Assembly: GCA_937998875.1 (NCBI GenBank)
Contig: CALLBO010000009.1
Span: forward strand, 62,001 to 126,000
From: an uncultured Granulosicoccaceae bacterium
GTDB taxonomy: Bacteria > Pseudomonadota > Gammaproteobacteria > Granulosicoccales > Granulosicoccaceae
Direction: 5' to 3'
DNA length: 64,000 nt
Under the pieces are notes generated by a model that ran no database searches, was not told where the DNA came from, and was given only the letters and a program-made list of their open reading frames with translations. Both the position numbers and the translations under genes were made by a program. This document shows, piece by piece, positions 1 to 8,604 of the stretch; the stretch's first letter is position 1, and the number at the start of each line of letters is the position of its first letter.

Positions 1-429
1 AATTTCCTGATGCAGTTTCTGGCAGTAACCACAGTCTGTATCGGTAAACACGGTAATCGAGCGCTCAGCATCTCCCGCCTCGTTATTAAACACCAACATC
101 TGATCTTCAGGTACTTGATTGATCACTGACATTTGCAACGATCCACGACGCTGCTCACTGATATCAACCCGGTTCTCAAGGTCGATAATACTGCCCTCTA
201 GCATGTATTTTCCGTCCGGTGTCAGATAGAACACCTGCGCACCGCTCACGAGTTCATAAACACCTGGCATCACAGATTCGGAAATAGCGGTGATCTCCAT
301 ATCTGGTGCAAGCCGCGCCATAGATTCGCGAAGTTGATCCTCCGGCGGTTTCTCTTCCGATGTTTGGGCAAACAAAGCTCCACTGGTAAGAGCGAGAGTT
401 AACAATCCCAATATTGGGTAGATTTTCAT
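1..429 (-). CDS. dsbC: Thiol:disulfide interchange protein DsbC (N-terminal part, runs off the window)
   Basis: This gene begins with an ATG at 429 and reads open to base 1, giving 143 residues; the C-terminal part lies outside the window. Residues 1-21 are a signal peptide (basic start, hydrophobic core, ending LFA before Gln). A DsbC-like dimerisation region follows, then the start of a thioredoxin fold with the active-site CGYC at residues 133-136. DsbC is a periplasmic homodimeric isomerase that reshuffles wrong disulfides and is kept reduced by DsbD. It lies downstream of xerD on the same strand, the familiar gammaproteobacterial xerD-dsbC order. Identification is secure; only completeness is unknown. 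Confidence 0.93.
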   Translation of the reverse strand, partial: MKIYPILGLLTLALTSGALFAQTSEEKPPEDQLRESMARLAPDMEITAISESVMPGVYELVSGAQVFYLTPDGKYMLEGSIIDLENRVDISEQRRGSLQMSVINQVPEDQMLVFNNEAGDAERSITVFTDTDCGYCQKLHQEI

Positions 430-685
430 AGTTATTCCTGATTTCCATCTGACCTGATTTTCAACAGGCCGGTAACCCGTCCGGTAACGAACAAGGTAGC
501 TCGTTGACTGCAGATTTCGCCAACTTTCTACTGTTTAGAGCCGGACGGTCAAATTTAGTTCTTTTTACTGCCTTAATGATTACTGTCTTAACTCCGGCAA
601 TTCTAGCACTCCGGTGATAATTCGCTGCCGTTTGATTTTATATTAGAACGGTCAGGACGTTACAACCCGTTGATCCTGTAGCCGC

Positions 686-1690
686 TCAACCCCGGGGATG
701 ATGTTCAGTGTGCAGCTCTTTCAGTCGCTCAGTCGCGACGTGAGTGTAAATTTGTGTTGTTGAAATACTGCTGTGACCCAGGAGTAGCTGCACGACGCGC
801 AAATCTGCATCGTTGTTTACCAGGTGTGTTGCAAACGCATGACGCAATGTATGAGGCGACAATTCCTGACGAATATCTGCATCCAGAGCATACTTTTTCA
901 CCCGATACCAGAACGCCTGTCTTGTAAGTCCGGTGCCGCGACGTGTCACAAAAACGTGATCACAACCGGTTTGTCGCTTTAATAATGTATCTCTGCCCCA
1001 CTGCAAATACTGCTCCAGGTATTCAAGTGCAATATCTCCGACCGGCAGCAGTCGTTCTTTGTTGCCTTTACCGTTTACTTTCAATACACCAGCGGTTCGA
1101 TTTAGCTGCGGCAATGTTAATGCGATCAACTCACTCACTCGCAGACCACTGGAATAGGTCAACTCAAGCATCGCTTTGTCACGTATGCCCTCCGGTGATT
1201 CCAAATCTGGTGCGAGCAACAATTTCTCTATCTGAACTTCGCTGAGCGATATCGGCAGTGGTCGCCCTGCTTTAGGTGCTTCTACCAGTGCAGTGGGATC
1301 TATATCTATCAACCCCTCACGCGCTAACAACGTATAGAAACGTTTAAGGCTCGACAAAAATCTCGCTGTGGTTCTTGTACTCGCACCTTCACTGACTCGT
1401 TTTGCGAGATAGGCAAGGATGTGCTCTGTGCCTGCGTTATCAAGTGTGACTTCATCGGGCAATATCGACCCGGCAAATAGTTTGACATCACTTGAATAAG
1501 ATTCGATGGTATTTTCGCTCAAACCTCGCTCAAGCCACAAATAGTGTCTGAATCGCTCCATGAGATCGAGGTTTCGCCTGGAAAGCGAATCAGATTGCGT
1601 TTGCGTTGAAGCCAAATTGTCACACCGGATAGACACCTGAGTATAATCAGGGATAGCAGAGCCCATTACCATTGCATGACTTACACACAT
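686..1690 (-). CDS. xerD: Site-specific tyrosine recombinase XerD
   Basis: XerD acts with XerC at the dif site to resolve chromosome dimers at the septum. The product has an N-terminal SAM-like core-binding domain (about residues 44-135) and a C-terminal catalytic domain with the full active-site set: Arg184 (SGLRVSEL), Lys208 (GKGNKER), His280 and Arg283 (HTLRH), His306 (LGHSS) and nucleophile Tyr315 (IYTHV). At 334 residues it is about 35 longer than usual. The extra N-terminus is poorly conserved in style, so translation may begin nearer the internal Met44 codon at 1561 (291 residues). Followed by dsbC 256 bp downstream, it is the housekeeping recombinase and not a phage or integron integrase. 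Confidence 0.95.
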   Translation of the reverse strand: MCVSHAMVMGSAIPDYTQVSIRCDNLASTQTQSDSLSRRNLDLMERFRHYLWLERGLSENTIESYSSDVKLFAGSILPDEVTLDNAGTEHILAYLAKRVSEGASTRTTARFLSSLKRFYTLLAREGLIDIDPTALVEAPKAGRPLPISLSEVQIEKLLLAPDLESPEGIRDKAMLELTYSSGLRVSELIALTLPQLNRTAGVLKVNGKGNKERLLPVGDIALEYLEQYLQWGRDTLLKRQTGCDHVFVTRRGTGLTRQAFWYRVKKYALDADIRQELSPHTLRHAFATHLVNNDADLRVVQLLLGHSSISTTQIYTHVATERLKELHTEHHPRG

Positions 1691-1789
1691 TAAAAATTCA
1701 CTGCGGTTGCATCACCCCCCAAAAAACAATTAGAAACAATCCGGTAATCAACATAACCCGTTATTTCAACGTAACAATGTGAACAGGCA

Positions 1790-3061
1790 ATGCCACAGAA
1801 AAATCAACCAGGCAGCAAATTGCATAGCAACGAAAATACAAACACCAGCGCTTTGACCGTTGACGAGGCAAGATCTGCAATTTTGAGTTCAATAGAGCGC
1901 ACGACTCTCATAGAAACAATCCAAATCACCGCAGCAGTTGGTCGAACTATCGCCGCAGAACAAGTAGCTAAAATAGCCATACCTCCTTTCAGAAACTCCG
2001 CAATGGATGGTTACGCAATCCGCAGCAAGGATGCAGTCGCTGATCAGACCTTTAAAATCATCGGTAAATCACTTGCAGGCCATCCTTTCAACGGCACAAT
2101 AAAAGCCGGTGAAGCAGTACGAATAACCACTGGAGCGCCAATACCCGAAGGTGCTGATGCCATTGTTATTCAGGAACTGGTCAACGTTGACCGAGGCACG
2201 TTCACCACGACTGCGAGTATCTCGGCTCAACAATATATTAGAAATCCGGGAGATGACATCCAATCCGGACAACTCTTATGCGCTACCGGATCCAGACTTA
2301 CCACGGCAGATATTGGCCTGCTTGCAGCACAGGGTGTCAGTCATATTGATGTATTTGCCACTCCTAAAGTAGGTGTGTTTTCTACCGGAGATGAGTTACT
2401 CACTTCTACCGAAGAACTTACTCACGGTCGGATTTTCGATAGCAACCGTGCAACAATTTGCACCATGTTAAAAAATGCTGGAATTGAATCGATAGATCTG
2501 GGTATCTGCAAAGATGACCGACAATCTATTGATAATGTCATGCAATCAGCGTCCGGGTTTGATTTTGTGTTATCCAGTGGTGGTGTCTCTGTCGGTGAGG
2601 CAGATTATGTAAAAGATGCTCTCGAGGCAAACGGCGACTTACTATTCTGGAAAGTGGCAATGAAGCCCGGAAAACCTCTGGTCACTGGCAAACTGGCAGA
2701 CGGCAGTTACTATTTTGGCCTGCCTGGAAATCCGGTTTCGAGCATGGTCACCTGCTTACAATTCGTTATTCCGGCAATTCACGCATTTTCGGGCGTGAAA
2801 TACAGTGCACCGCCGGTTATACAAGCCAGATGCCTCGATTCACTCAAAAAAGAATCCGGGAGGTTCGAATTTCAGCGTGGTATTGCCTCGATTGCTGAAA
2901 ACAATGAGCTCACTGTCTCGACTACCGGTTTACAGGACTCACATGTTCTGAGTTCGATGAGCAAAGCGAATTGTTTTATATGCCTCGACCAGTTTGCTGA
3001 TGGAGCAGGGATAGATGAAATGGTAAATATCGTGTTTTTCAGCGCGATCAATGGACTGTAG
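1790..3061 (+). CDS. moeA: Molybdopterin molybdotransferase MoeA (first copy)
   Basis: MoeA inserts molybdate into adenylylated molybdopterin, the last step of basic molybdenum cofactor synthesis. The 423-residue protein has the family length and landmarks: NSAMDGYA near residues 69-76, GAPIPEGADAIVIQE, FSTGDEL, IFDSNR, the MoCF-fold SGGVSVGEADYV segment, PGKPL and FGLPGNPVSSMVT, then the small C-terminal beta-barrel domain. It is transcribed divergently from xerD. A second MoeA of almost the same length lies at 14681-15955 beside mobA, so this copy is a paralog without local cofactor genes. Whether the two differ in metal (Mo versus W) or in expression cannot be read from the sequence. Confidence 0.93.
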   Translation: MPQKNQPGSKLHSNENTNTSALTVDEARSAILSSIERTTLIETIQITAAVGRTIAAEQVAKIAIPPFRNSAMDGYAIRSKDAVADQTFKIIGKSLAGHPFNGTIKAGEAVRITTGAPIPEGADAIVIQELVNVDRGTFTTTASISAQQYIRNPGDDIQSGQLLCATGSRLTTADIGLLAAQGVSHIDVFATPKVGVFSTGDELLTSTEELTHGRIFDSNRATICTMLKNAGIESIDLGICKDDRQSIDNVMQSASGFDFVLSSGGVSVGEADYVKDALEANGDLLFWKVAMKPGKPLVTGKLADGSYYFGLPGNPVSSMVTCLQFVIPAIHAFSGVKYSAPPVIQARCLDSLKKESGRFEFQRGIASIAENNELTVSTTGLQDSHVLSSMSKANCFICLDQFADGAGIDEMVNIVFFSAINGL

Positions 3062-3202
3062 CCATCTCAGATGAGTTATTTCTACAGTTCAAGCTCATCA
3101 ACAGGTTTTCCACAACAGCGTTACGATAAGTAACACGAAAGAGCCAGAGAATTCTAACCTTCAGTTGTTGTCGAGACTGGTTAAACATAATCTCCAGACG
3201 CA

Positions 3203-3228
3203 GCAAAGGTGGCCGGAGCCACCTTTGC
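3203..3228. terminator. Perfect 11-bp hairpin between moeA and the H1-like gene
   Basis: GCAAAGGTGGC at 3203-3213 pairs perfectly with GCCACCTTTGC at 3218-3228 around a CGGA loop. It lies between convergent genes, so a transcription-ending or mRNA 3' end role is likely. No U-run follows on either strand, so it is not a classical intrinsic terminator. Confidence 0.5.
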
Positions 3229-3294
3229 ATCGGAGGAACACAACTGGTTCGCATCATATCTGTCGAGTCTTCATGCTCGCTAAGATAAAACGCT

Positions 3295-3317
3295 AAGTCT
3301 CTGATTTTCAGAGACTT
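3295..3317 (-). terminator. Hairpin downstream of the H1-like gene
   Basis: AAGTCTCTGA (3295-3304) and TCAGAGACTT (3308-3317) form a perfect 10-bp stem with a 3-nt loop, 17 nt past the stop codon of the H1-like gene. On the minus strand a short TTTT follows five bases later. This is probably the end of the H1-like transcript, though the U-tract is weak. Confidence 0.5.
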
Positions 3318-3333
3318 ATTTACAATCAACCAG

Positions 3334-3792
3334 TTATCGTTTCTTCTTTGAACGTCGCTTCTTGGAAGCTTTCTTTTTAGAACGCTTTTTCTTGGAAGCT
3401 TTCTTCTTAGAACGCTTTTTCTTGGAAGCTTTCTTCTTAGAACGTTTTTTCTTGGAAGCTTTCTTCTTAGAACGTTTTTTCTTAGAAGCTTTCTTCTTAG
3501 AACGTTTTTTCTTAGAAGCTTTCTTCTTAGAACGCTTTTTCTTAGAAGCTTTCTTCTTAGAACGCTTTTTCTTAGAAGCTTTCTTCTTAGAGCGCTTCTT
3601 CTTAGAGGCCTTCTTCTTAGAACGCTTCTTCTTAGAAGCTTTCTTTTTGGAAGCTTTCTTTTTAGAAGCTTTCTTTTTGGACTTCTTCTTTGAAGCCTTC
3701 TTTTTTGAAGTAGACTTCTTTTTTGAAGTCCTGCGTTTCTTAGTCACTGTGCGTTTTTTCTTTGCAGCAGCTTTCTTCTTGGTTCGAGCCAT
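3334..3792 (-). CDS. Histone H1-like lysine-rich repeat protein
   Basis: This 152-residue protein is almost entirely Lys, Ser, Ala and Arg. After MARTKKKAAAKKKRT comes a non-periodic basic stretch, then from about residue 55 to the end a 10-residue repeat of the type KKRSKKKASK. It has no hydrophobic core, signal peptide or membrane segment, so it should be disordered and bind nucleic acid by charge, like the H1-C-terminus-like proteins (AlgP/HctB type) of some bacteria. Those compact DNA or modulate transcription; the role here is inferred from composition only. The start is well supported: AGGAG at 3799-3803 sits 6 nt before the ATG, with a strong promoter behind it. The repeats are encoded by 30-bp DNA units. 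Confidence 0.85.
   Translation of the reverse strand: MARTKKKAAAKKKRTVTKKRRTSKKKSTSKKKASKKKSKKKASKKKASKKKASKKKRSKKKASKKKRSKKKASKKKRSKKKASKKKRSKKKASKKKRSKKKASKKKRSKKKASKKKRSKKKASKKKRSKKKASKKKRSKKKASKKRRSKKKR
3361..3650. repeat. Tandem 30-bp repeats inside the H1-like gene
   Basis: Nine complete 30-bp units start at 3361, 3391, 3421, 3451, 3481, 3511, 3541, 3571 and 3601, followed by a partial unit to 3650. Units differ by only one to a few bases, and the variants occur in blocks: cttgg in the first four and cttag later; aacgt only in the units at 3421, 3451 and 3481. This pattern suggests growth by local duplication. Thirty bases is ten codons, so changes in unit number preserve the reading frame. 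Confidence 0.95.
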
Positions 3793-3798
3793 TAAGTT

Positions 3799-3850
3799 CT
3801 CCTGAGAGTTGTAGGCGTCTGGATTATAATCGTTAATTCATTGAATTCAA
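3799..3850 (-). promoter_or_regulatory. Sigma-70-type promoter and ribosome binding site of the H1-like gene
   Basis: On the minus strand there is a perfect -10 box TATAAT (3823-3828) with TTGAAT (3845-3850) 16 bp upstream as the -35 box. The transcript would begin near 3816 and carry a leader of about two dozen bases with the AGGAG site at 3799-3803. This predicts strong vegetative expression. Confidence 0.6.
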
Positions 3851-4131
3851 TAAAAAACACGCTTTTTGCACCACTTTTAATACAAAAAAAACACCAATTA
3901 CTGCTGAATACGCGTTTTATTAAGCAAATAAGCATAAAAATTACTCATTTTTTATAATCAAGCGGTATGTTTCGATAACTTACATTGTTCAAACTCAATG
4001 CTTAATCTTACACATCGACACTTAAAGACAACTTTTTAGCGTTTAAACAGTGATTCAAATGTCCTGATTGTTAAAATTAAGCATCTATCAGGCAACCTTC
4101 CTTTGATATATCCATTAACACCTAACAAAAT
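3851..4131. other. AT-rich intergenic spacer between the H1-like gene and the RDD gene
   Basis: The 339 bp between the two divergent genes are very AT-rich and contain no convincing reading frame. A 9-bp inverted repeat (ATGCTTAAT at 3998-4006 and ATTAAGCAT at 4076-4084) and the palindrome GTTTAAAC (4041-4048) lie in the half nearer the RDD gene. Curved, nucleoid-protein-binding DNA is plausible. I see no RNA gene. Confidence 0.5.
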
Positions 4132-4584
4132 ATGCAAAACACTCCCGTGGCATCACTTACCAGACGATTACTTGCGATCTTTTATGATTTTCTGCTTCTG
4201 TTGGGGGTTTTATTTACAGTTAGTGCCTGTGCAGTCGCGTTAAATCGAGGTGAAGCAGTTACTCATCCCCTGTATTACCTGATACTTGTCGCCACTACTT
4301 TTGTGTTCTACGGGTGGTTTTGGACGCATGGTGGTCAGACATTGGGTATGCGCACATGGAAAATCCAGTTAGTTACCGATCAGGGTGAAAATTTAAACTG
4401 GAAACGATCTGCGATACGATTTGCAGCCGCTGCGTTGGCTTTCATACCTGCTGGTATCGGGCTGTTATGGATGTTATTCGACTCTGAGCGCCTTGCATGG
4501 CACGACAAGCTCTCTGCAACCAAGTTAATAAGCCTTAAGAACTCTAAAAAGAACGCTGCACATCAGGAAGTTCATGAGAAATAG
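4132..4584 (+). CDS. RDD family membrane protein
   Basis: This 150-residue inner-membrane protein has the RDD family layout. An Arg-rich start (LTRRLLAIFYDFLLLL) leads into membrane segment 1 with the characteristic Asp. Segment 2 spans roughly residues 43-63, followed by the TLGMRTWKIQLV signature and a third hydrophobic segment around 100-120, then the terminal WHDKLSATKLI motif. Family members are small helical membrane proteins of unsettled function; some have been linked to sodium/proton transport or complex biogenesis. The gene ends 55 bp before the convergent lptG and shares no operon partner here. Confidence 0.85.
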   Translation: MQNTPVASLTRRLLAIFYDFLLLLGVLFTVSACAVALNRGEAVTHPLYYLILVATTFVFYGWFWTHGGQTLGMRTWKIQLVTDQGENLNWKRSAIRFAAAALAFIPAGIGLLWMLFDSERLAWHDKLSATKLISLKNSKKNAAHQEVHEK

Positions 4585-4623
4585 CGTCGATATGCGATAT
4601 TCAGTGCTACCTGGCGCTACTTG

Positions 4624-4640
4624 AGCACCAATTGGGTGCT
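4624..4640. terminator. Short hairpin between convergent RDD gene and lptG
   Basis: AGCACC (4624-4629) and GGTGCT (4635-4640) can pair around a 5-nt loop exactly at the end of lptG. The stem is short and has no U-run, so a terminator function is uncertain. Confidence 0.3.
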
Positions 4641-5707
4641 TAACGAATCCTTGTCAGACCCAATATTGATAGCAAACCAAACAAAGTGAGTGGTATCAGC
4701 GTACTAATCGCAGGTGAAAACCCGTTAGCGAGGCCTAAATGGGTAAATAAGCGATTAACCAGGAAGTATCCGATGCCGAGTAGTATGCCGATAAACATTT
4801 TCTGTCCAACGCTGCCGCTTCTTTGAGAAGCAAATACAAATGGCAGCGATAACATCAACATTACTAATGTTGACAATGGGTTGGTGATTTTCGTCCATAA
4901 AGCCAGCTCTATTGGACTACTGTCGAGCTGATTACGGCGCAGGTAGCCTATCTGAGTAAAGAGATTACGCGCTGACATAGACTCCGGTGCAACTGACAAC
5001 CCTTGTAGTAACTCCGCATTGACCAGGTTCTGCACCTGTTTTTCATCAATTCGCTCTGTCGTTAATGAATCGAGCAGAAAGCTGGTTTGTGTAACATTAT
5101 TTAACTGCCAGACATCACCGGAACGCTGCAGCGCACGTTCGGCATACACAACTCGCCTCAATTCCCGTTTGCCACCGAATTCATAAATACTCACGCCAGC
5201 CAGTGTCATATCCGGCAGAACAGATTTGATGTTAACGAATCTAGAGTCTGATTTGGCCCAGTAACCAGTGCGAGACCGGATAGAGACACTCTGAGACAAC
5301 GCGGCAGTACGCAGCTCCTGCGCCTGCCTTTCACTCGGTGGCATCACAAACTCGCCCAGTAGTGCAACCAATCCCATGAGCAGCAAGCCGATTAACGCAA
5401 CGGCTCCCGCCATCTGCACAATCGAAATACCAGCCGAGCGCATCACCGTCAGCTCACTATGAGAGGCCATTGCACCAAGACCGAGCAAACTGCCCAACAA
5501 CACCGAAGACGGAAACAACTCATAAGCTATACCCGGCATGCGCAACAGAATATATATCAGTGCCGTTCTGACTGAATAATCACCTCTACCTACTTCATCA
5601 AGTTCACCGATGAAACTGAACAGTGCGGACAAAGCTACCAATACCAACAGCACCAGCAACGTATTGAGAAAGACTGTTTTACCGATATAGCGGGCAAGCA
5701 AACTCAT
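4640..5707 (-). CDS. lptG: LPS export permease LptG
   Basis: LptG pairs with LptF in the inner membrane; with the LptB ATPase they extract lipopolysaccharide and push it along the LptC-LptA bridge to the outer membrane. The 355-residue protein starts MSLLARYIGKT and has the LptF/G topology: three N-terminal membrane segments (about 15-35, 60-80, 98-120), a periplasmic beta-jellyroll domain (about 130-265) and three C-terminal membrane segments ending in an Arg-containing tail. The conserved SELTVMRSAGIS coupling helix is present. Its start overlaps the lptF stop by 4 nt (ATGA), indicating translational coupling. Confidence 0.95.
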   Translation of the reverse strand: MSLLARYIGKTVFLNTLLVLLVLVALSALFSFIGELDEVGRGDYSVRTALIYILLRMPGIAYELFPSSVLLGSLLGLGAMASHSELTVMRSAGISIVQMAGAVALIGLLLMGLVALLGEFVMPPSERQAQELRTAALSQSVSIRSRTGYWAKSDSRFVNIKSVLPDMTLAGVSIYEFGGKRELRRVVYAERALQRSGDVWQLNNVTQTSFLLDSLTTERIDEKQVQNLVNAELLQGLSVAPESMSARNLFTQIGYLRRNQLDSSPIELALWTKITNPLSTLVMLMLSLPFVFASQRSGSVGQKMFIGILLGIGYFLVNRLFTHLGLANGFSPAISTLIPLTLFGLLSILGLTRIR

Positions 5708-6822
5708 GATGCGACCATCGTTGATGTTGCAACTTTATGCTGATAACCGAACAACCAACTCGTGCCATAACGTCGTATTGTCAGAAAAAGAATCAAGGCT
5801 ATCACCAGCAGATGCACCCAGATCAGGCCGATCCACGGTGGAATTGTTCCAGCTGCAACCCATTTTCGACTCAGTACCAGCAAGTTCGCATACGGCACGT
5901 AGATAAGTATGGCGATTGCAATTTTTGAATACCGCCCCTGTCGTGGTGAGGTGTAGGACAACGGAATTGCCAGTAACGCGAGTAGAAGTGCGGCCAATGG
6001 TATGGAAAAACGCCACTGCAATTCTGCTTTTGATTGCAGATCATCGCTGTTGATGAGCTCGCTAAACGACTTGGCAGAATTTTCCAATGCACGACTGGCT
6101 CGCTCATTGCGCGGAATTCTCACCCCATGGCGTGCAAATCGGGTTTGTTGATAGCTGTCAGCACCGGGTTTAGAAATTGTGCTCACGCCATTTACAAAAA
6201 CAATAAACTCTTCATCTGTGTCCTGATCCCGCTGATAGATCGCGTATTCCGCCGTCTCAACTTCAAAAGCACCATCTTCGAGGTCACGATGCACAAATAC
6301 TCTATTAAAGCGATCTTTGCCGGGCGATAATGATTCGGTAAAAACCACTGCACCACCATTGAGTATTTCTACAAAACGACCGGCATCCAGCAAACTGCCA
6401 ACGGATTGCGTCGCAATTTTTTCGGTCAGTTGTCTTTCATAGCGTGCCGCCCAAGGCGATGCCCAGAAGGTCAGTAATGTAATTAGCAGCATGCCGATAA
6501 TGCCGTTCATCACAGCCGGACGATAAAGCGCTCCCAATCCGGTTCCACAAGCAGCAACTGCAGACATCTCACTGTCACGATACAAGCGCCCGAAAGCCAA
6601 CAGCACACCGAGATAAAGGCCCAGCGGTATGAGGGTCACCAGCAGATTGATTACTTTTACACCAACCAACAGAAAAAGCGCATCAGCCGGCAGTGATCCG
6701 TCAGTCACTTTTGAAAGAATACGCGCCAGCACATTCGCCACCATAATGACCAGTAACACGATGGTGACAGCAAGCCAGGAGAGCGAGATCTCCTTGAAGA
6801 TGTAGCGATCAAGCGTGCGCAT
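5704..6822 (-). CDS. lptF: LPS export permease LptF
   Basis: This is the partner permease of LptG in the LptB2FG lipopolysaccharide exporter. The 372-residue protein begins MRTLDRYIFKEIS, has membrane segments near residues 13-35, 52-75 and 100-122, the coupling-helix segment DSEMSAVAACGTG, a periplasmic domain of about 140 residues, and three C-terminal membrane segments with the characteristic SYTSPRQGRY loop. It is first in the lptF-lptG operon and divergent from pepA, the arrangement found in many gammaproteobacteria. Confidence 0.95.
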   Translation of the reverse strand: MRTLDRYIFKEISLSWLAVTIVLLVIMVANVLARILSKVTDGSLPADALFLLVGVKVINLLVTLIPLGLYLGVLLAFGRLYRDSEMSAVAACGTGLGALYRPAVMNGIIGMLLITLLTFWASPWAARYERQLTEKIATQSVGSLLDAGRFVEILNGGAVVFTESLSPGKDRFNRVFVHRDLEDGAFEVETAEYAIYQRDQDTDEEFIVFVNGVSTISKPGADSYQQTRFARHGVRIPRNERASRALENSAKSFSELINSDDLQSKAELQWRFSIPLAALLLALLAIPLSYTSPRQGRYSKIAIAILIYVPYANLLVLSRKWVAAGTIPPWIGLIWVHLLVIALILFLTIRRYGTSWLFGYQHKVATSTMVAS

Positions 6823-7092
6823 TGTGAGAATTGAGTATCCCGGAGATCAAAGATCGAAAAAGCACAGGGTGGTCTATTCGGCTAAAAATTGCGAGTTCAA
6901 TGTAACCGCATTCTGAAAACGGACATTGGATCTTGAATCCGTAATTATCAACTGGATGGACCACCAGTGCGTGATGATACCAAACCCAGTAATATTCGTG
7001 CTTTGGTTTAACTGACAATGGCTCCGTACAGCGAAGCAGGCTTGCAACATGAGCAGCCGTTTTGCATCAGTGGTGCTCTAAACCCAACCGAC

Positions 7093-8604
7093 ATGACTCA
7101 AAGGACAATTCCGGTGGAATTAAAACTCTCAAACACCAATCCGCTTAAATCCAGAACCGGATGTCTGGTGCTGCCAGTCGCCAATCAAAAAAAACTGACC
7201 GGTACTACCGCTTTGGCAGATAAAGAGAGTGGCGGATACCTGCGTAAAATTCTGAAGCAGAACGACCTTGCAGAAAGTCCCGGTGCAACGCTGGTGCTGC
7301 ACAACGTACCCGAACTGGACGCACAAAGAGTGCTGCTTGTCAGCGCCGGTGACAGCAAAAAAGTTTCCCCGCAGGCATTTGACCGTATGACCACCGCCAC
7401 CGCCGTCGCGCTTTCGACGCCCGGAATAAGAGATTGCGTCAGTTGTTTAAATGATCTTGAAGTCGATGACAAAGACCTGACCTGGCAGTCCCGTTCCCTG
7501 GCTCAGGCACTGGTGAGCAACACTTACAAGTTTGATCTGCACAAAAGTGTCAAAGCTTCAAAGCGTACAAAATTCGACGGCAAGGCCACTATTTTTGTCA
7601 GCCAGAGAAGCCTGAACAAATCTGTAGAGGCCGGTATTGTTCAGGGAACCGCGATTGCCAACGGCATGAGCCTGGCACGGGATCTTGGCAATACTGCCGC
7701 CAATGTCTGCACCCCGACCTACCTTGGTAAAGAAGCCAAAAGGCTGGAAAAGACATTTCCCGCTATAAAAACGCGACTGCTGAATGAATCACAGATGGAA
7801 AAGCTTGGTATGGGTGCGCTTTTGAGCGTGTCAGCCGGCAGCGTGGAAGAAGCAAAGCTTATATGTATGGAATACAAAGGGGCTGCGAGTAGTAAAAAGC
7901 CGGTCGTTCTTGTTGGAAAAGGTGTGACCTTCGATACCGGTGGTATCTCCATTAAACCATCCGCTGGGATGGATGAAATGAAGTTTGATATGTGCGGGGC
8001 TGCGAGCGTGTTTGGTGTAATGCAGTCAATCGCGGAAATGAAACTTAAAATGAACGTAATCGGTGTAGTTGCTGCTGCTGAAAACATGCCGGGCAGCAAA
8101 GCCACGAAGCCGGGTGACATTGTGACTTCCATGTCCGGCAAGACAATCGAGGTTCTCAATACCGATGCTGAAGGCCGCCTGGTACTTTGCGACGCACTGA
8201 CGTACATTAGTAAATACAAACCAGATGTAGTGATTGATATTGCGACTTTGACCGGCGCTGTGATTGTTGCTCTTGGAAATCACACAACCGGACTAATGAG
8301 TAACGATGACAGCCTGGCCGAAGATTTATACACAGCCGGAGTAGAAGCTCAGGATAAATGCTGGAGACTGCCACTTTGGGATGAGTACGAAAAACAACTC
8401 TCCAGTAACTTCGCAGATCTGGCCAATATCGGTGGTCGCTCAGCCGGTACTATCACCGCAGGATGCTTTCTCGCGAGCTTCGCCAAAGAATACAAATGGG
8501 CACACCTCGATATCGCCGGTGTTGCATGGAAACAAGGTGGCGCGAAAGGCTCAACCGGCAGACCGGTCCCCCTGTTGGTGCAATACTTACTAAATCGAAG
8601 CTGA
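7093..8604 (+). CDS. pepA: Leucyl aminopeptidase PepA
   Basis: This cytosolic M17 metallo-exopeptidase removes N-terminal residues (preferring Leu) from peptides; in E. coli PepA also binds DNA as an architectural partner in Xer recombination and carAB control. I start it at the ATG at 7093 (MTQRTIPVELK), giving 503 residues, the usual family length; the frame is open back to 7018. The two-metal active site is visible in GKGVTFDTGGISIKPSAGM, MKFDMCGAA and NTDAEGRLVL, with the N-terminal macrodomain-like half before them. It is divergent from lptFG and followed without a gap by holC and then valS, a classic order. Confidence 0.95.
   Translation: MTQRTIPVELKLSNTNPLKSRTGCLVLPVANQKKLTGTTALADKESGGYLRKILKQNDLAESPGATLVLHNVPELDAQRVLLVSAGDSKKVSPQAFDRMTTATAVALSTPGIRDCVSCLNDLEVDDKDLTWQSRSLAQALVSNTYKFDLHKSVKASKRTKFDGKATIFVSQRSLNKSVEAGIVQGTAIANGMSLARDLGNTAANVCTPTYLGKEAKRLEKTFPAIKTRLLNESQMEKLGMGALLSVSAGSVEEAKLICMEYKGAASSKKPVVLVGKGVTFDTGGISIKPSAGMDEMKFDMCGAASVFGVMQSIAEMKLKMNVIGVVAAAENMPGSKATKPGDIVTSMSGKTIEVLNTDAEGRLVLCDALTYISKYKPDVVIDIATLTGAVIVALGNHTTGLMSNDDSLAEDLYTAGVEAQDKCWRLPLWDEYEKQLSSNFADLANIGGRSAGTITAGCFLASFAKEYKWAHLDIAGVAWKQGGAKGSTGRPVPLLVQYLLNRS

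Noticed and set aside
686-1690. XerD as evidence of a mobile element or integron
   Set aside because: Sequence and the dsbC neighbour mark it as the housekeeping recombinase; no attachment site or cargo is present.
3048-3329. 93-residue minus-strand frame between moeA and the H1-like gene
   Set aside because: It overlaps two strong hairpins and the end of moeA, has no recognisable domain and no ribosome binding site.
3362-3805. A 147-residue Phe/Leu-rich frame opposite the H1-like gene
   Set aside because: It is the mirror of the Lys-rich repeat; it lacks a ribosome binding site, while the minus strand has promoter, AGGAG and terminator.
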